Numbered from the stretch's first letter, positions 10,484-19,793 are shown. The stretch: DNA of 64,000 bases from Faecalicatena sp. Marseille-Q4148 (GCA_018228665.1 CP073692.1:124001-188000); one strand, 5' to 3'. The notes: generated by a model from the letters alone, not told the origin. Numbers and translations: made by a program.

Positions 10484-10498
10484 TGTCCGGCCGCTTTT
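10470..10498. terminator. Shared hairpin at the cbiC/cbiK convergence
   Basis: Arms GCGGCCGGGAC (10470-10480) and GTCCGGCCGC (10485-10494) pair with one bulged base around a TAAT loop that contains the cbiC stop. Only four T residues follow on the + strand and none on the - strand, so it is a plausible but weak + strand terminator. Confidence 0.5.
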
Positions 10499-11268
10499 GC
10501 ATGTTGTGTATAAAGTTCACAGATCCCTTCATATTCTCCGAGACCTTTTAAAATACATTCTGTTGTAAATCCATTTGTTTCTAAAATACTTTTCCAGGAA
10601 TCTTCCTCTTCGCCGGCCAGATCATTGGTGGCATGGTCTCCTGCCACAAGCATAAAGGGAGCAAGATAGACGTGGGAAGTGTGATTGGCTTTCAAAGCAG
10701 AAATGATTTCCCAAAGACCAGGATATGCTTCCACAGTGCCTACATGAATATGGGGAAATCCACTCTGCTTAAAGGCATAATCAAGAGCGGCATAAATGCT
10801 GTTGGCATAGTGAGTTGTGCCGTGCCCCATTAGAACAATTGCTTCTGTTTCCGATAGCTGAGGGAGTTCTTTTATCATTGCCTGGATTACTGCAAACTGA
10901 TCTTGTGTTGTGTTCAGGAGAGGAGCGCCAATCTGAAGTTTCTGAAACTGCGAAGAAAAGCTTAAAATGGTTTCTCGCATCATATCATTTTCAATGCCGT
11001 TCATAATATGAGTCGGCTGTACAAGAACATCCGTAATACCGTCTGAATGCATTTGTTCCATTGCTTCGTTTACATTGGGAATGAAAATATGATCTCTGTT
11101 CCGAAGCTTATCAAGAATCATCTGGCTTGTGTAAGCATGATAGAAACAGCGATCAGGAAATGCATTTTTGAGGACGGATTCTACATGTTCAATATTCTTT
11201 TTTCGAGTATCGGCGTAACTTGTTCCAAAGCTGACAACGAGTAATGCTTTCTTTTGTTCTGTTTTCAT
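10480..11268 (-). CDS. cbiK: Anaerobic sirohydrochlorin cobaltochelatase
   Basis: Inserts Co(2+) into sirohydrochlorin (or factor II), the committing step of the anaerobic B12 pathway, without ATP. The 262-residue length is that of CbiK, not the shorter CbiX-S. VVSFGTSYADTRKKNIEHVE is the N-terminal signature. Metal-binding positions expected for CbiK are the His in VLMGHGTTHYANSIY and the His in MLVAGDHATNDLAGEEEDSW. No signal peptide is seen, so it is cytoplasmic. It is the last gene of the riboswitch-controlled cobalt operon; its start overlaps the cbiO stop by 4 nt. Confidence 0.95.
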   Translation of the reverse strand: MKTEQKKALLVVSFGTSYADTRKKNIEHVESVLKNAFPDRCFYHAYTSQMILDKLRNRDHIFIPNVNEAMEQMHSDGITDVLVQPTHIMNGIENDMMRETILSFSSQFQKLQIGAPLLNTTQDQFAVIQAMIKELPQLSETEAIVLMGHGTTHYANSIYAALDYAFKQSGFPHIHVGTVEAYPGLWEIISALKANHTSHVYLAPFMLVAGDHATNDLAGEEEDSWKSILETNGFTTECILKGLGEYEGICELYTQHAKAAGH

Positions 11269-12170
11269 TCAGTTTCATTCCTTTCTATCGTTTGTTCCAG
11301 ATAATGTTCCAATGTCTGTAAAGTACGCGGGACCGGAAGCGTATCTGACAGGATTTTTTTGCGGCAAAGGCTGAAAAACAATTTCAGACAATCGGGTTGT
11401 TTCAAATTTGCTTTTGTAAGCAGCGCTTCGTTGCAGAAAAGTGTAACAGGATCTGTGTGTACCAGGATACATCCTTCGTGAAAAAGGATGACTTCATCTG
11501 CCCAGCGAAGCGCATAGTCCACATCATGAGTGGATTGTAGTACAGTCATACCGTCCAGAGTCATTTGGTCAATCAAATCATTTACAAGATCGGTATGTTT
11601 TGGATCAAGAGAAGAAACAGGCTCATCAAGAATGATGAGTTCCGGTTTCATAACAAGAATATCTGCGATGGATACTTGCTTTTTCTGACCTCCGCTTAAT
11701 ATATGAACCGGTTTGTGACAACAGGAGCGAAGCCCCATATAATCAATGATTTGATTTACAAGTGTTTGTACTTCTGCGGCAGTTAATCCGAGATTAAATA
11801 GTCCGAAGGAGATTTCCTGACAAACACTGGCAGAAAAGAGCTGGTCATCCGGGTTTTGAAATACGATCCCCACTTTCTGACGAAGCTTCAGTAAATCTTT
11901 CTGTTTATAGGAGTAAGGCACACCGTGGAAAAACAGCTGCCCTTTTGTTGGTTTTAAAATTCCGTTCAGACAGAGAAAGAACGTAGATTTTCCGGCGCCA
12001 TTGGCTCCGAGAAAGGCAATCTTCCGGCCGGAGTGGATTTCCAATGAAACATCATTGAGAGAGCAGCTTTTGCCATCGTCATACGAATAGAATAAATGCT
12101 CTGCCCGAATGAGGCAATCATTTTGTTTCTGCTCTTTTTTCGCTGAAGTTTCAGATACCTTATACAGCAT
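11265..12170 (-). CDS. cbiO: Cobalt ECF transporter ATP-binding protein
   Basis: ATPase of the CbiMNQO cobalt importer. The 301-residue protein has Walker A GANGAGKST (near residue 55), a Q-loop in FQNPDDQLFSASVCQEI that is typical of ECF/CbiO ATPases, signature LSGGQKKQVSIA, Walker B LIILDEPVSSLD and a switch His in LQSTHDVDYAL. A GGAGG ribosome binding site lies 9 nt before the ATG. Residues 1-20 form a polar lead-in before the ABC domain. The gene starts 6 nt after cbiQ. Confidence 0.94.
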   Translation of the reverse strand: MLYKVSETSAKKEQKQNDCLIRAEHLFYSYDDGKSCSLNDVSLEIHSGRKIAFLGANGAGKSTFFLCLNGILKPTKGQLFFHGVPYSYKQKDLLKLRQKVGIVFQNPDDQLFSASVCQEISFGLFNLGLTAAEVQTLVNQIIDYMGLRSCCHKPVHILSGGQKKQVSIADILVMKPELIILDEPVSSLDPKHTDLVNDLIDQMTLDGMTVLQSTHDVDYALRWADEVILFHEGCILVHTDPVTLFCNEALLTKANLKQPDCLKLFFSLCRKKILSDTLPVPRTLQTLEHYLEQTIERNETE

Positions 12171-12176
12171 AAATCG

Positions 12177-12953
12177 TTACCTCCATAACAATACTTCCAG
12201 CATCCACAGCAGGATGAGGGACAGTTCAAATATGATAAAAAGAAAGATTTCATGGCGACGGGGAGGAACCACTTCTTCCAGTACCTGTATCTCGCCGTGA
12301 TATCCCCTGGCTTCCAGCGCATCAAACAGAATACCGGATTGGCGTACACTGCGAATAAAAAGCGCTGAGAGTAATGCTCCGAAGGATCGGAGAGAAGTCC
12401 GGTAATTGCAGTTTCCAAGTCGGGATTTTTGAGCGACAGAAATCTGATGTGCAATCTCTTGCAGCAAGAAGATAAAGCGGTAGACTAAAAGCATTAGTTC
12501 AATTAGCAGCGGTGGAATATGGAATCGGCGAAGCGCCAGTACCAAATCTGTGACAGGGGTGCTAAGAGCAAGAAAGTAAAGGCAGCTGACGCTGGCAAAA
12601 GCAGTGCAGATCAGCCGGAGGCAAAAGAAAATATCTGTCACAGAACCCGTCAGATAAAATGAACCGATGGAAATGGCAAAAGCATCCATTGGCGTGGGAG
12701 AGACATTAACAATGATGGTTAATGTTCCGATAAAAAGAAACACAAGCGGGATGCGAAGCAGCTTTAAATACTTGCAAAGGCTGATTTTTCCGCAAACCAC
12801 AGTAAGCACTGTGGCTGCGGAAAAAGTTATCATTGCAATCAGTACGGAGCGACTGGCAATACAAAGGATAAGGCTTATGACAGAAGCAAAAAGCTTTAAC
12901 GATGTATTGACATTTCGCAGATGGGAGTAATAGCATAGCGTATCAATCATCAT
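12177..12953 (-). CDS. cbiQ: Cobalt ECF transporter T component
   Basis: Transmembrane coupling protein of the cobalt importer, linking CbiO to CbiMN. The 258 residues include about five membrane segments (near 22-40, 42-60, 65-82, 105-125 and a C-terminal one at about 235-255). The coupling region appears as FIRSVRQSGILFDALEARGY, which contains the family's A-R-G signature. It overlaps the end of cbiN by 11 nt. Start at 12953 (tandem ATG) after GGATGCGGG. Confidence 0.92.
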   Translation of the reverse strand: MMIDTLCYYSHLRNVNTSLKLFASVISLILCIASRSVLIAMITFSAATVLTVVCGKISLCKYLKLLRIPLVFLFIGTLTIIVNVSPTPMDAFAISIGSFYLTGSVTDIFFCLRLICTAFASVSCLYFLALSTPVTDLVLALRRFHIPPLLIELMLLVYRFIFLLQEIAHQISVAQKSRLGNCNYRTSLRSFGALLSALFIRSVRQSGILFDALEARGYHGEIQVLEEVVPPRRHEIFLFIIFELSLILLWMLEVLLWR

Positions 12954-13257
12954 CCCGCATCCATTTCCTGCGCTCTACGAATCTTCCCATGAAGAAAGCA
13001 AAAACACCTACGCCGATTCCTGTCTGCAGGCAGAAAATCAGGCTTTCAATCTCACCAGGGAGTTCTCCGCCAAGTATGGACTCCAGGACAGGCGTGAACC
13101 ACGGCTCATAAGAAGAACCGTTGATTTCTTCTACCATAACACTTCCGGCATCGTCTGAACCGCCAAATTCTGCATTTCTGTTAAGAATAAGCGGAAGCAC
13201 TGCGATGACAATGACAAGGAAAAGAAGCAACAGTACTTTTTTAGTTGTTTTCGACAT
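12943..13257 (-). CDS. cbiN: Cobalt transport accessory protein
   Basis: Small membrane partner of CbiM that is needed for cobalt loading. The 104-residue protein has the classic layout: N-terminal membrane helix (about 7-25), an extracytoplasmic loop with FGGSDDAGS and [10 protein letters not shown], and a second helix (about 75-95) in [21 protein letters not shown] precedes the ATG at 13257. It overlaps cbiM by 17 nt. Confidence 0.93.
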   Translation of the reverse strand: MSKTTKKVLLLLFLVIVIAVLPLILNRNAEFGGSDDAGSVMVEEINGSSYEPWFTPVLESILGGELPGEIESLIFCLQTGIGVGVFAFFMGRFVERRKWMRDDD

Positions 13258-14008
13258 GAGAAGTTCCTCCTTTCAGGAAACCAAGAGCGCGAAGCTCAGG
13301 TTTGGAATAAGTTTCCAGTCCGATCATAACAACTACGGTCAGAATTCCTTCGATGACGGCAAGCGGCAGCTGTGTTGGAGCAAACACACCGAGGAATTTC
13401 GCAGCAGAAGCCATGATACCGCCTTCGGCAGACGGATATGCAAGGGCAAGCTGGAAACTGGTAATACAGTAAGTAAAGAGATCTCCGAAAAAAGCCGCAA
13501 GGAAAATGCTCACACGGTGATTGAGCTTTGTTTTCTTGCAGAGCTGGAAAATGCCGTAGGATACAAATGGTCCTGCGATGGCCATGGAGAATGTATTTGC
13601 TCCAAGTGTAGTCAGTCCGCCGTGGGCGAGAAGGAGTGCCTGAAATAAAAGAACGATCAGGCCAAGAATACTAACTGCGGAAGGACCGAATAAAATTGCT
13701 CCGAGACCGGTTCCTGTCATATGGGAACAGCTTCCGGACAGAGACGGGATCTTCAGCGATGAGATCACGAAGATAAATGCTCCGGACATGGCAAGCAGTG
13801 TCAGTGCACGGCGGTTATTGTGAATACAGTTCTGAATGGAACGAAATCCAAAGAACAGAACCGGAAGACAGATGATACCCCATGCAATACAGTAACCTGC
13901 CGGGAGATATCCTTCCATGATGTGCATGGCATTTGCTGTCGGTGCTGCCAGAAGAGAGCAGGCAAGAAGAGACAGCAGCAACATGCGTTTGTTGATACGT
14001 TGTTTCAT
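13241..14008 (-). CDS. cbiM: Cobalt ECF transporter substrate-binding component
   Basis: Integral membrane S component that binds Co(2+). The 255-residue protein has a cleavable N-terminal signal ([14 protein letters not shown]), after which the mature protein begins MHIMEGYLP. In this family the new N-terminus and the His in MHIMEG co-ordinate the metal. Later blocks [19 protein letters not shown] and [20 protein letters not shown] are typical of CbiM. Start at 14008 after AAGGAGG. It is the first gene of the operon behind the cobalamin riboswitch. Confidence 0.95.
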   Translation of the reverse strand: MKQRINKRMLLLSLLACSLLAAPTANAMHIMEGYLPAGYCIAWGIICLPVLFFGFRSIQNCIHNNRRALTLLAMSGAFIFVISSLKIPSLSGSCSHMTGTGLGAILFGPSAVSILGLIVLLFQALLLAHGGLTTLGANTFSMAIAGPFVSYGIFQLCKKTKLNHRVSIFLAAFFGDLFTYCITSFQLALAYPSAEGGIMASAAKFLGVFAPTQLPLAVIEGILTVVVMIGLETYSKPELRALGFLKGGTSHVENN

Positions 14009-14081
14009 AGTGAAACCTCCTTAAAATAGTATTAGGAGATACTCTCTGGGTGTGCGGAAGATTTGCCGGTCAGTCAGAATA

Positions 14082-14115
14082 ATTAAAAAAGAAAAAAGCC
14101 GGACAAAATATCCGG
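14082..14115 (-). terminator. Intrinsic terminator in the riboswitch leader of cbiM
   Basis: Read on the - strand, CCGGATATTTTGTCCGG (14115-14099) is a compact stem-loop followed by a T-rich run (CTTTTTTCTTTTTT). It lies between the cobalamin aptamer and cbiM, the place expected for a transcription-stopping expression platform. A second hairpin (14130-14147, GAAGTC...GACTTC) just upstream may be an alternative pairing partner. Confidence 0.8.
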
Positions 14116-14189
14116 GTACACAAAAAGCAGAAGTCCCAAAAGACTTCATTTAACGCCGGATTGCTATCGCTCGTAACAATTCGATGCAC

Positions 14190-14425
14190 ATGCAGATACA
14201 GGCAGGTCTTCTGACTTGGCAGTAGGATGCGGCAGTTCTGTCATATAAATATAGAACCGGCATCTGCAGCAATGCGCCTTCCCGGAACGTCTCTTAGTAA
14301 TATGTAGAAACAGCTCCAGTGGCAAATGCAAAGCTTCCTGCGTCACAGCGGCGGGACCGTATGAGATTCGCACTCATTTCCCTATTATCTTATTCCTGTC
14401 CGGAGACAGAATAAGCACCTGAATA
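14190..14425 (-). promoter_or_regulatory. Cobalamin riboswitch controlling cbiMNQO-cbiK
   Basis: The region 14009-14637 has no gene and holds this leader. On the - strand it starts with the AGGTGC segment typical of B12 aptamers (14420-14415), then GGGAA with TGAGTGCGAATCTCA, GCCGCTGTGACGC, and ends in the B12 box AAGTCAGAAGACCTGCC (about 14217-14201). These are in family order. The terminator hairpins downstream suggest that bound cobalamin stops transcription, lowering cobalt uptake and chelation. Confidence 0.92.
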
Positions 14426-14444
14426 CATTAAATTCTCAAGCATC

Positions 14445-14473
14445 AGAATAGCATTTTTCTGTTGGAAAGTCAA
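14445..14473 (-). promoter_or_regulatory. Promoter of the riboswitch-controlled cobalt operon
   Basis: On the - strand TTGACT (14473-14468) and TATTCT (14450-14445) are 17 nt apart. Transcription would begin near 14438, just ahead of the cobalamin aptamer. Confidence 0.7.
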
Positions 14474-14560
14474 ATATGATTTTCTGTGACAGACATCCGT
14501 TCGTGTGCGTAGTACAAAAACATTTAGATGAAAATGTTCGCGTGAGAAAGAAGAAAATGC

Positions 14561-14589
14561 TTGAAATTTTCAGTAGAATGAGTTATGAT
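14561..14589 (+). promoter_or_regulatory. Promoter of tdh-kbl
   Basis: TTGAAA (14561-14566) and TATGAT (14584-14589) are 17 nt apart, about 50 nt upstream of the tdh ATG. No riboswitch or attenuator was recognised in the short leader. Confidence 0.6.
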
Positions 14590-14637
14590 GAAGTCAAATG
14601 AAACAATAGATAATTCATAAGAACAGGAGAGATTATC

Positions 14638-15717
14638 ATGAGCGAACAGAACACAATGTGGGCACTTGTAAAAGCTGAAGCAGCCCCGGGATTAGCATTA
14701 AAGAAAGTACCGGTTCCGGAAGTAGGTACAAATGATGTGAAGATTAAGATCCATAAGACAGCAATCTGCGGAACAGACGTACATATCTATCAGTGGAATG
14801 AATGGGCACAGCATACAATTGCAGTAGGACAGACAGCCGGACATGAATATGTTGGAGAGATCGTAGAGATGGGATCTGGCGTACAGGGCTTTAAGATCGG
14901 CGATATTGTATCTGGTGAAGGACACATTGTATGCGGACAATGCCGTAACTGTCTGGAAGGACACAAAGAGAACTGTAAAGATGCAAAAGGTGTTGGCGTA
15001 AACCGCGATGGCGCATTTGCAGAATATCTTGTGATCCCGGCATCTAACGTATGGCCGACAAATCCTGAAATTCCGGAAGAAATGTATGCAATTTTTGATC
15101 CATTCGGAAATGCAACACATACAGCACTTTCTTATGATGTATTAGGAGAGGACGTCCTGATCACAGGAGCCGGTCCGATCGGTATTATGGCAGCTGCAAT
15201 TGCTAAGTTTGCAGGCGCAAGACATGTTGTTATCACAGATTTCAACCAGTATCGTCTTGACCTTGCGAAGAAGCTTGGTGCAACAAGAACAGTGAACCTT
15301 GCAAATGAAAAACTGACAGATGTTATGGCAGAGATCGGTATGAAGGAAGGCTTTGACGTCGGAATGGAAATGTCAGGAGCAGCAGCAGGTTTCAGAGATA
15401 TGATCGATAACATGAAACACGGCGGAAAGATTGCAGTTTTAGGACTTCAGAGACCGGATGCACAGATCAACTGGGAGACAGTTATCTGGAATGGTCTGAA
15501 CATCCGCGGTATTTACGGACGTAAAGTATGGGATACATGGTATAAGATGACAACAATGATTCAGGCAGGACTTGACATTTCCGGTATCATCACACACAGA
15601 CTGAATATCAAAGATTACAAAGAAGGATTTAACGCAATGATCTCCGGACAGTCAGGAAAAGTAATCCTGAACTGGGAAGACCTTGATCAATTAGAAGAAC
15701 AGTCTCAGGAAGTTTAA
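14638..15717 (+). CDS. tdh: L-threonine 3-dehydrogenase
   Basis: NAD-dependent oxidation of L-threonine to 2-amino-3-ketobutyrate, cytoplasmic. Zinc-type medium-chain dehydrogenase with the catalytic Zn site [15 protein letters not shown] and GHEYVG, a structural Zn site [15 protein letters not shown], and a dinucleotide-binding [15 protein letters not shown] near residue 180. The DVHIY and WNEWA residues are typical of threonine dehydrogenase rather than sorbitol dehydrogenase. Length 359 against about 341 in E. coli, with the excess at the ends. CAGGAGAG precedes the ATG. kbl follows after 45 nt, which gives the full route to glycine and acetyl-CoA. Confidence 0.93.
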   Translation: MSEQNTMWALVKAEAAPGLALKKVPVPEVGTNDVKIKIHKTAICGTDVHIYQWNEWAQHTIAVGQTAGHEYVGEIVEMGSGVQGFKIGDIVSGEGHIVCGQCRNCLEGHKENCKDAKGVGVNRDGAFAEYLVIPASNVWPTNPEIPEEMYAIFDPFGNATHTALSYDVLGEDVLITGAGPIGIMAAAIAKFAGARHVVITDFNQYRLDLAKKLGATRTVNLANEKLTDVMAEIGMKEGFDVGMEMSGAAAGFRDMIDNMKHGGKIAVLGLQRPDAQINWETVIWNGLNIRGIYGRKVWDTWYKMTTMIQAGLDISGIITHRLNIKDYKEGFNAMISGQSGKVILNWEDLDQLEEQSQEV

Positions 15718-15762
15718 GAACAGAGATAAGAGACGCAGAAGATAGAAAGGATTGAGTTCGAA

Positions 15763-16965
15763 ATGGCACGTAAAAACGACATTTTAAGTATCTACACAAA
15801 AGAAGTAGAAGACATTAAAGCAGCAGGTTTATTCAAAGGAGAAGCTCCGATTGTTTCCCCGCAGAGCGCAAAGGTAAAATTAGAAGACGGAAGAGAAGTT
15901 ATTAATATGTGTGCAAATAACTATCTTGGACTTGGCGACAATCAGAGACTGATCGATGCTGCTAAGAGAACTTATGATGAAAGAGGATACGGAGTTGCAT
16001 CTGTACGTTTCATCTGTGGTACACAGGATATCCATAAACAGCTGGAAGCAAAGATTTCAAGCTTCCTCGGAACAGATGATACAATCCTGTATTCTTCCTG
16101 CTTCGATGCAAACGGCGGATTATTTGAAACAATCTTAACAGCAGATGACGCTGTTATCAGTGATGAATTAAATCATGCTTCTATCATCGATGGTGTTCGT
16201 TTATGTAAAGCAAAACGTTTCCGCTACAAAAACAACAACATGGAAGATCTGGAAGCAAAATTAAAAGAAGCTGATGAAGCCGGAGCAAGAATCAAATTAA
16301 TCGCTACAGATGGTGTGTTCTCTATGGACGGTATCATTTGTAACTTAAAAGGTGTTTGTGATTTGGCAGACAAATACAATGCGCTTGTTATGGTTGACGA
16401 CAGCCATGCAGTTGGATTTGTTGGAGCGCATGGACGTGGAACAGCAGAACATTGTGGTGTTGAAGGACGTGTTGACATTATCACAGGTACTTTAGGAAAA
16501 GCGCTTGGTGGAGCATCAGGCGGATACACATCAGGACGTAAAGAAATCATTGATCTTCTCCGTCAGAGAAGCCGTCCGTACTTATTCTCTAACTCTCTTG
16601 CTCCGGCAATTGCAGGTGCAAGTATTGAGATGTTCAATATGTTAGAAGAAAGTACAGAGCTTCGCGATCATCTGGAAGAAACAACAGCTTACTATCGTCA
16701 GAAACTGGTAGATAACGGATTTGATATTATCATGGGAACACATCCATGTGTACCGGTTATGTTATATGATGAAGTAACAGCAGCTGAATTTGCAGAACGT
16801 ATGAGAGCAAAAGGTGTTTATGTAGTAGCATTCTCTTATCCGGTAGTACCGAAGGGAAAAGCAAGAATCCGTACACAGGTTTGTGCAAGCCATACAAAAG
16901 AAGATATTGATTTCATCGTAAAATGCTTCATCGAAGTAAGAGAAGAAATGGGATTGAATAAATAA
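15763..16965 (+). CDS. kbl: Glycine C-acetyltransferase (2-amino-3-ketobutyrate CoA ligase)
   Basis: PLP enzyme that cleaves 2-amino-3-ketobutyrate with CoA to glycine and acetyl-CoA. The 400-residue alpha-oxoamine synthase has [11 protein letters not shown], the cofactor-binding [16 protein letters not shown], and the Schiff-base Lys in [15 protein letters not shown]. The [14 protein letters not shown] block marks Kbl among its relatives (BioF, HemA, SPT). The neighbouring tdh supplies the unstable substrate, which would otherwise decarboxylate to aminoacetone. Confidence 0.94.
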   Translation: MARKNDILSIYTKEVEDIKAAGLFKGEAPIVSPQSAKVKLEDGREVINMCANNYLGLGDNQRLIDAAKRTYDERGYGVASVRFICGTQDIHKQLEAKISSFLGTDDTILYSSCFDANGGLFETILTADDAVISDELNHASIIDGVRLCKAKRFRYKNNNMEDLEAKLKEADEAGARIKLIATDGVFSMDGIICNLKGVCDLADKYNALVMVDDSHAVGFVGAHGRGTAEHCGVEGRVDIITGTLGKALGGASGGYTSGRKEIIDLLRQRSRPYLFSNSLAPAIAGASIEMFNMLEESTELRDHLEETTAYYRQKLVDNGFDIIMGTHPCVPVMLYDEVTAAEFAERMRAKGVYVVAFSYPVVPKGKARIRTQVCASHTKEDIDFIVKCFIEVREEMGLNK

Positions 16966-16983
16966 GGTTCGTATTATATAAAG

Positions 16984-17044
16984 AAAAAACAGGCAGAACG
17001 CTTCGGAATGAAATAAATTCCGGCAGGCGCTCTGCCTGTTTGCT
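16984..17044 (-). terminator. Terminator between kbl and the convergent CHR transporter genes
   Basis: A long imperfect hairpin has outer arms AAACAGGCAGA (about 16987) and TCTGCCTGTTT (17031-17041). Read on the - strand the stem is followed by TTTTTTC, a good terminator for the CHR/sulfatase transcript. On the + strand it has only a short T run and may stop kbl transcription less well. Confidence 0.75.
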
Positions 17045-17060
17045 TATGAATGAAATACAG

Positions 17061-17636
17061 TTAAGAAAATAAATCTGCAGCTGCATATAAAAGAGTTCCG
17101 GCGATACCGCTTCCAAAAATAATGAGAATTGGATTTAGACGGAATTTCCGGAGAAGGAAGAGTCCGACTGCAAAAAGCAGAAATTCGATTCCGTGAAAAT
17201 GATCTAATTGAATTCCGGCAAGGTCGGAATTAAAAACTGCAAGAATGAAAATGGTACAGGCAGCGCCTGCGATCATAGAAACAATAGCCGGACGAAGACC
17301 GCCAAGAACGCCTTGAACAATGTCCAGGTTTTTGTATTTACAGTACAGCCATGACAGGAGCAGTACGATGATAAGAGATGGCGTAATACATCCAAGGGTA
17401 CAAACAATGGCGCCTGTCATACCGCCAAGACGCTGTCCGACAAAGGTTGCGGCATTTACTGCGATGGGCCCGGGAGTCATTTCTGCAATGGTAATCAAAT
17501 CTACAAACTCGTCCATTGCAAGCCAGTGATGGGTATTGACAACAAGGTTCTGAATGAGAGACATTGCAGCATAGCCGCCACCGAAGCTGAACAGACCGAT
17601 TTGAAAAAAGCATGCGTACAGTTCTGCTAAAATCAT
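17061..17636 (-). CDS. CHR family (chromate/sulfate-type) transporter, second half-size subunit
   Basis: Single CHR domain of 191 residues with about five to six membrane segments. The family motifs are present: FSFGGGYAAMSLIQ near the N-terminus and TIAEMTPGPIAVNAATFVG. Full-length ChrA proteins have two such domains in one chain; in many Firmicutes they are split into two adjacent genes that probably form a heterodimer, as here. CHR proteins exchange oxyanions (chromate out, with sulfate as a likely natural relative), but the true substrate is not shown by sequence. It overlaps the preceding CHR gene by 4 nt. AAAGGGGGA serves as ribosome binding site. Confidence 0.85.
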   Translation of the reverse strand: MILAELYACFFQIGLFSFGGGYAAMSLIQNLVVNTHHWLAMDEFVDLITIAEMTPGPIAVNAATFVGQRLGGMTGAIVCTLGCITPSLIIVLLLSWLYCKYKNLDIVQGVLGGLRPAIVSMIAGAACTIFILAVFNSDLAGIQLDHFHGIEFLLFAVGLFLLRKFRLNPILIIFGSGIAGTLLYAAADLFS

Positions 17637-18268
17637 GATGCCCTTCCCCCTTTCTCAACGGTGTTGGTGTGGTATTTCTTTCGAAGTGTCATCAGAAGTC
17701 CGATGACTGCACAGATTAGAATGATGACGATGGAACTAACTTGAAAGAAAAAGGAAGCTGTAAATGCTGCAGCAGCCAAAAGAATAAGAAATGGCTGTTT
17801 TGCATGAAACAGATTTTCAATCAGAGTGATCACAACATCGAAAATAACGGCTGCTACACCAGCTCTCATAACTTGAAGCGCCAGTGCGATAATGCGATTA
17901 TCACGGAACTGTTCATAACAGATGGAAATCAGAGAAATAATAGCTACCGGTGGAATGATCGTGCCAAGTACTGCGGCAATGGCGCCGGGCAGTTTTTTGA
18001 TACGATATCCAAAGATAATAGCGGCATTGACTGCCAGTGCTCCGGGAGCTGACTGCGCGATGGCAGTCAGATCCAGCACTTCTTCTTCTGTAAGCCAGTG
18101 GAGATCTTCTACAAATTTTTTCTTCATTAACGAGATAATGACAAAGCCGCCTCCAAAGGTAAAGGTGCTGATTGTCAGCATCGACCAGAAAAGCGTAAGG
18201 CAGGTGCGAAGTCCGCCCGGAAGAGCGGAAGAGGTTGTTGTTTTTGAATTTTCTAAATAATTTTTCAT
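17633..18268 (-). CDS. CHR family (chromate/sulfate-type) transporter, first half-size subunit
   Basis: Single CHR domain of 211 residues: TFTFGGGFVIISLMKKKFV near residue 35, then LDLTAIAQSAPGALAVNAA, and a hydrophobic C-terminal half with four membrane segments. I chose the ATG at 18268 because GGAG lies 7 nt upstream; a start at 18325 would overlap the sulfatase gene and add 19 unrelated residues. It begins 13 nt after the sulfatase stop, so the three genes form one transcription unit. That suggests the transporter pair handles sulfate or the sulfated substrate, an inference from context. Confidence 0.85.
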   Translation of the reverse strand: MKNYLENSKTTTSSALPGGLRTCLTLFWSMLTISTFTFGGGFVIISLMKKKFVEDLHWLTEEEVLDLTAIAQSAPGALAVNAAIIFGYRIKKLPGAIAAVLGTIIPPVAIISLISICYEQFRDNRIIALALQVMRAGVAAVIFDVVITLIENLFHAKQPFLILLAAAAFTASFFFQVSSIVIILICAVIGLLMTLRKKYHTNTVEKGGRAS

Positions 18269-18281
18269 AAGTCTGCTCCGA

Positions 18282-19793
18282 TTATGCATTTGAAATGCGC
18301 GGCATCCACATAATTTCTTTGCCAAGTTCTGCCCAGATATATTTCAATAAAAGTTCCTGTTTTAATGACTGTGAATTCGGATCATCCCAGAGATTATGGA
18401 GTTCCTGCGGATCATTTTCCAAATCAAACAGTTCCCCATATGTCTGGTTATAGTAGACTGTCAGTTTATAGCGCGTATCTACATAAGTCTTCAGATGAAT
18501 TGTCGTAGGTTCATGGTGATGTTCGCAGATGGCGTGATCCCGGACAAAGTCCTTCTGCCCACACCAGACATCTTTTTCGCTGAGACCGGCCATTGTGCGG
18601 GAAATTGGAAGTCCGCAGAAGTCCAGGCAGGTTGGAGCGATATCCACAAGTGACTGGATAGCAGTATTTCTTGTACCGGCAGGAATCTGTCCCGGGAAAC
18701 GCGCGATCATCGGTACTTTGATCATATCTTCGTACAGGAAAGGCCCTTTGGCGTGGAGACCATGCTGACCAAAGAAATGTCCGTGGTCTGTTGTGAAGAT
18801 GACAAGGGTATTATCTGTAAGTCCCAGTTCATCCAATTTATCGAGAATTTTTCCGATGTATTTATCCATTAGAGAGACCATTCCGTAGTAGACAGACATA
18901 TTCTTTCGAGCCGTTTCTCTGGAAATATTTGCATGGGAATGCATTCCGTGGCAGAAGAAACCACTTTCCTGCCAGGAAGAAAAATCAGCATTCGGATCTT
19001 GCGTCAGCTGAAAATGCGGCGGATTGTGATCGTGTTCTCCGGGAACAACGTCCGGTACGTCCAGATCAATATCATCATACATGGTATCCCACGGAGAAGG
19101 TGCAAGATAGTCCGGATGCGGATCAAAGAAACTGCTCCAGAGGAAGAATGGTTTGTCAGATTTGCTGTATTCTTCTAAAAGAGCATTGCTTCGTTCGGCA
19201 ATCCATGTGTCATAATGGAATTCTTCCGGAATATCCCAGTGATATTTTTGATCTTTCGACATGGTTCCCGTTGGTGCAGTAAAGTAGTCGCGCCAGTTTT
19301 TGCAGCCCTTTTCCTCCATCCAAAGTGCGTAGTGCTGTCCGACAAGAAATTCGTTTGTATGGTTTCGTGCAAGCTCTACATGGTCAAACCCATAGAATGG
19401 ATCGTGAAAATTCTTCCAGAAATCAAGATCCTGAAGGAGCGGCATAGACTCCAGGGAAGGAAATTCATCTGTTGTCAGATTCGGCTGGAAATGTGCTTTG
19501 CCGACAAGCGCTGTCTGATAGCCTTCTTTTGCTAAATAGGAGCCTATCGTTGGTTCAGTTTCCGGCATTTTTGTTCCCAACGTCCATCCGCCGTGCTGGG
19601 ATGGATACTTTCCGGTGATCAAAGATGCCCGGGTCGGTGTACAGGTTGGGTTTGGACAATAGGTGCGGTCAAAGAGCATCCCTTCTCTTGCAAGCCGGTC
19701 AAGATTCGGAGTTTTGATCTTGTCATTCAAGATACCGAGAGTTGAAAAATGTTGCTGATCGCTTGTAATCCATAAAATATTTGGCTGTTTCAT
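18282..19793 (-). CDS. Cysteine-type sulfatase (family S1), apparently cytoplasmic
   Basis: Hydrolyses a sulfate ester; the natural substrate is unknown. The 503-residue protein has the formylglycine motif CTPTRASLITG (Cys near residue 51), the metal-binding start NILWITSDQQ, VGKAHFQ, and a second metal site in FTTDHGHFFGQHG. A Cys at the modified position needs an anaerobic sulfatase-maturing radical SAM enzyme, which is not in this window. There is no signal peptide: the chain begins MKQPNILW, so the enzyme should act inside the cell on an imported substrate. AGGAGG precedes the ATG at 19793. Related phosphonate or choline-sulfate hydrolases remain possible. Confidence 0.9.
   Translation of the reverse strand: MKQPNILWITSDQQHFSTLGILNDKIKTPNLDRLAREGMLFDRTYCPNPTCTPTRASLITGKYPSQHGGWTLGTKMPETEPTIGSYLAKEGYQTALVGKAHFQPNLTTDEFPSLESMPLLQDLDFWKNFHDPFYGFDHVELARNHTNEFLVGQHYALWMEEKGCKNWRDYFTAPTGTMSKDQKYHWDIPEEFHYDTWIAERSNALLEEYSKSDKPFFLWSSFFDPHPDYLAPSPWDTMYDDIDLDVPDVVPGEHDHNPPHFQLTQDPNADFSSWQESGFFCHGMHSHANISRETARKNMSVYYGMVSLMDKYIGKILDKLDELGLTDNTLVIFTTDHGHFFGQHGLHAKGPFLYEDMIKVPMIARFPGQIPAGTRNTAIQSLVDIAPTCLDFCGLPISRTMAGLSEKDVWCGQKDFVRDHAICEHHHEPTTIHLKTYVDTRYKLTVYYNQTYGELFDLENDPQELHNLWDDPNSQSLKQELLLKYIWAELGKEIMWMPRISNA

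Noticed and set aside
17061..18268. Frameshifted single chrA gene
   Set aside because: Each half has its own start and ribosome site and a complete CHR domain; split CHR pairs are a known form, so no frameshift is needed.
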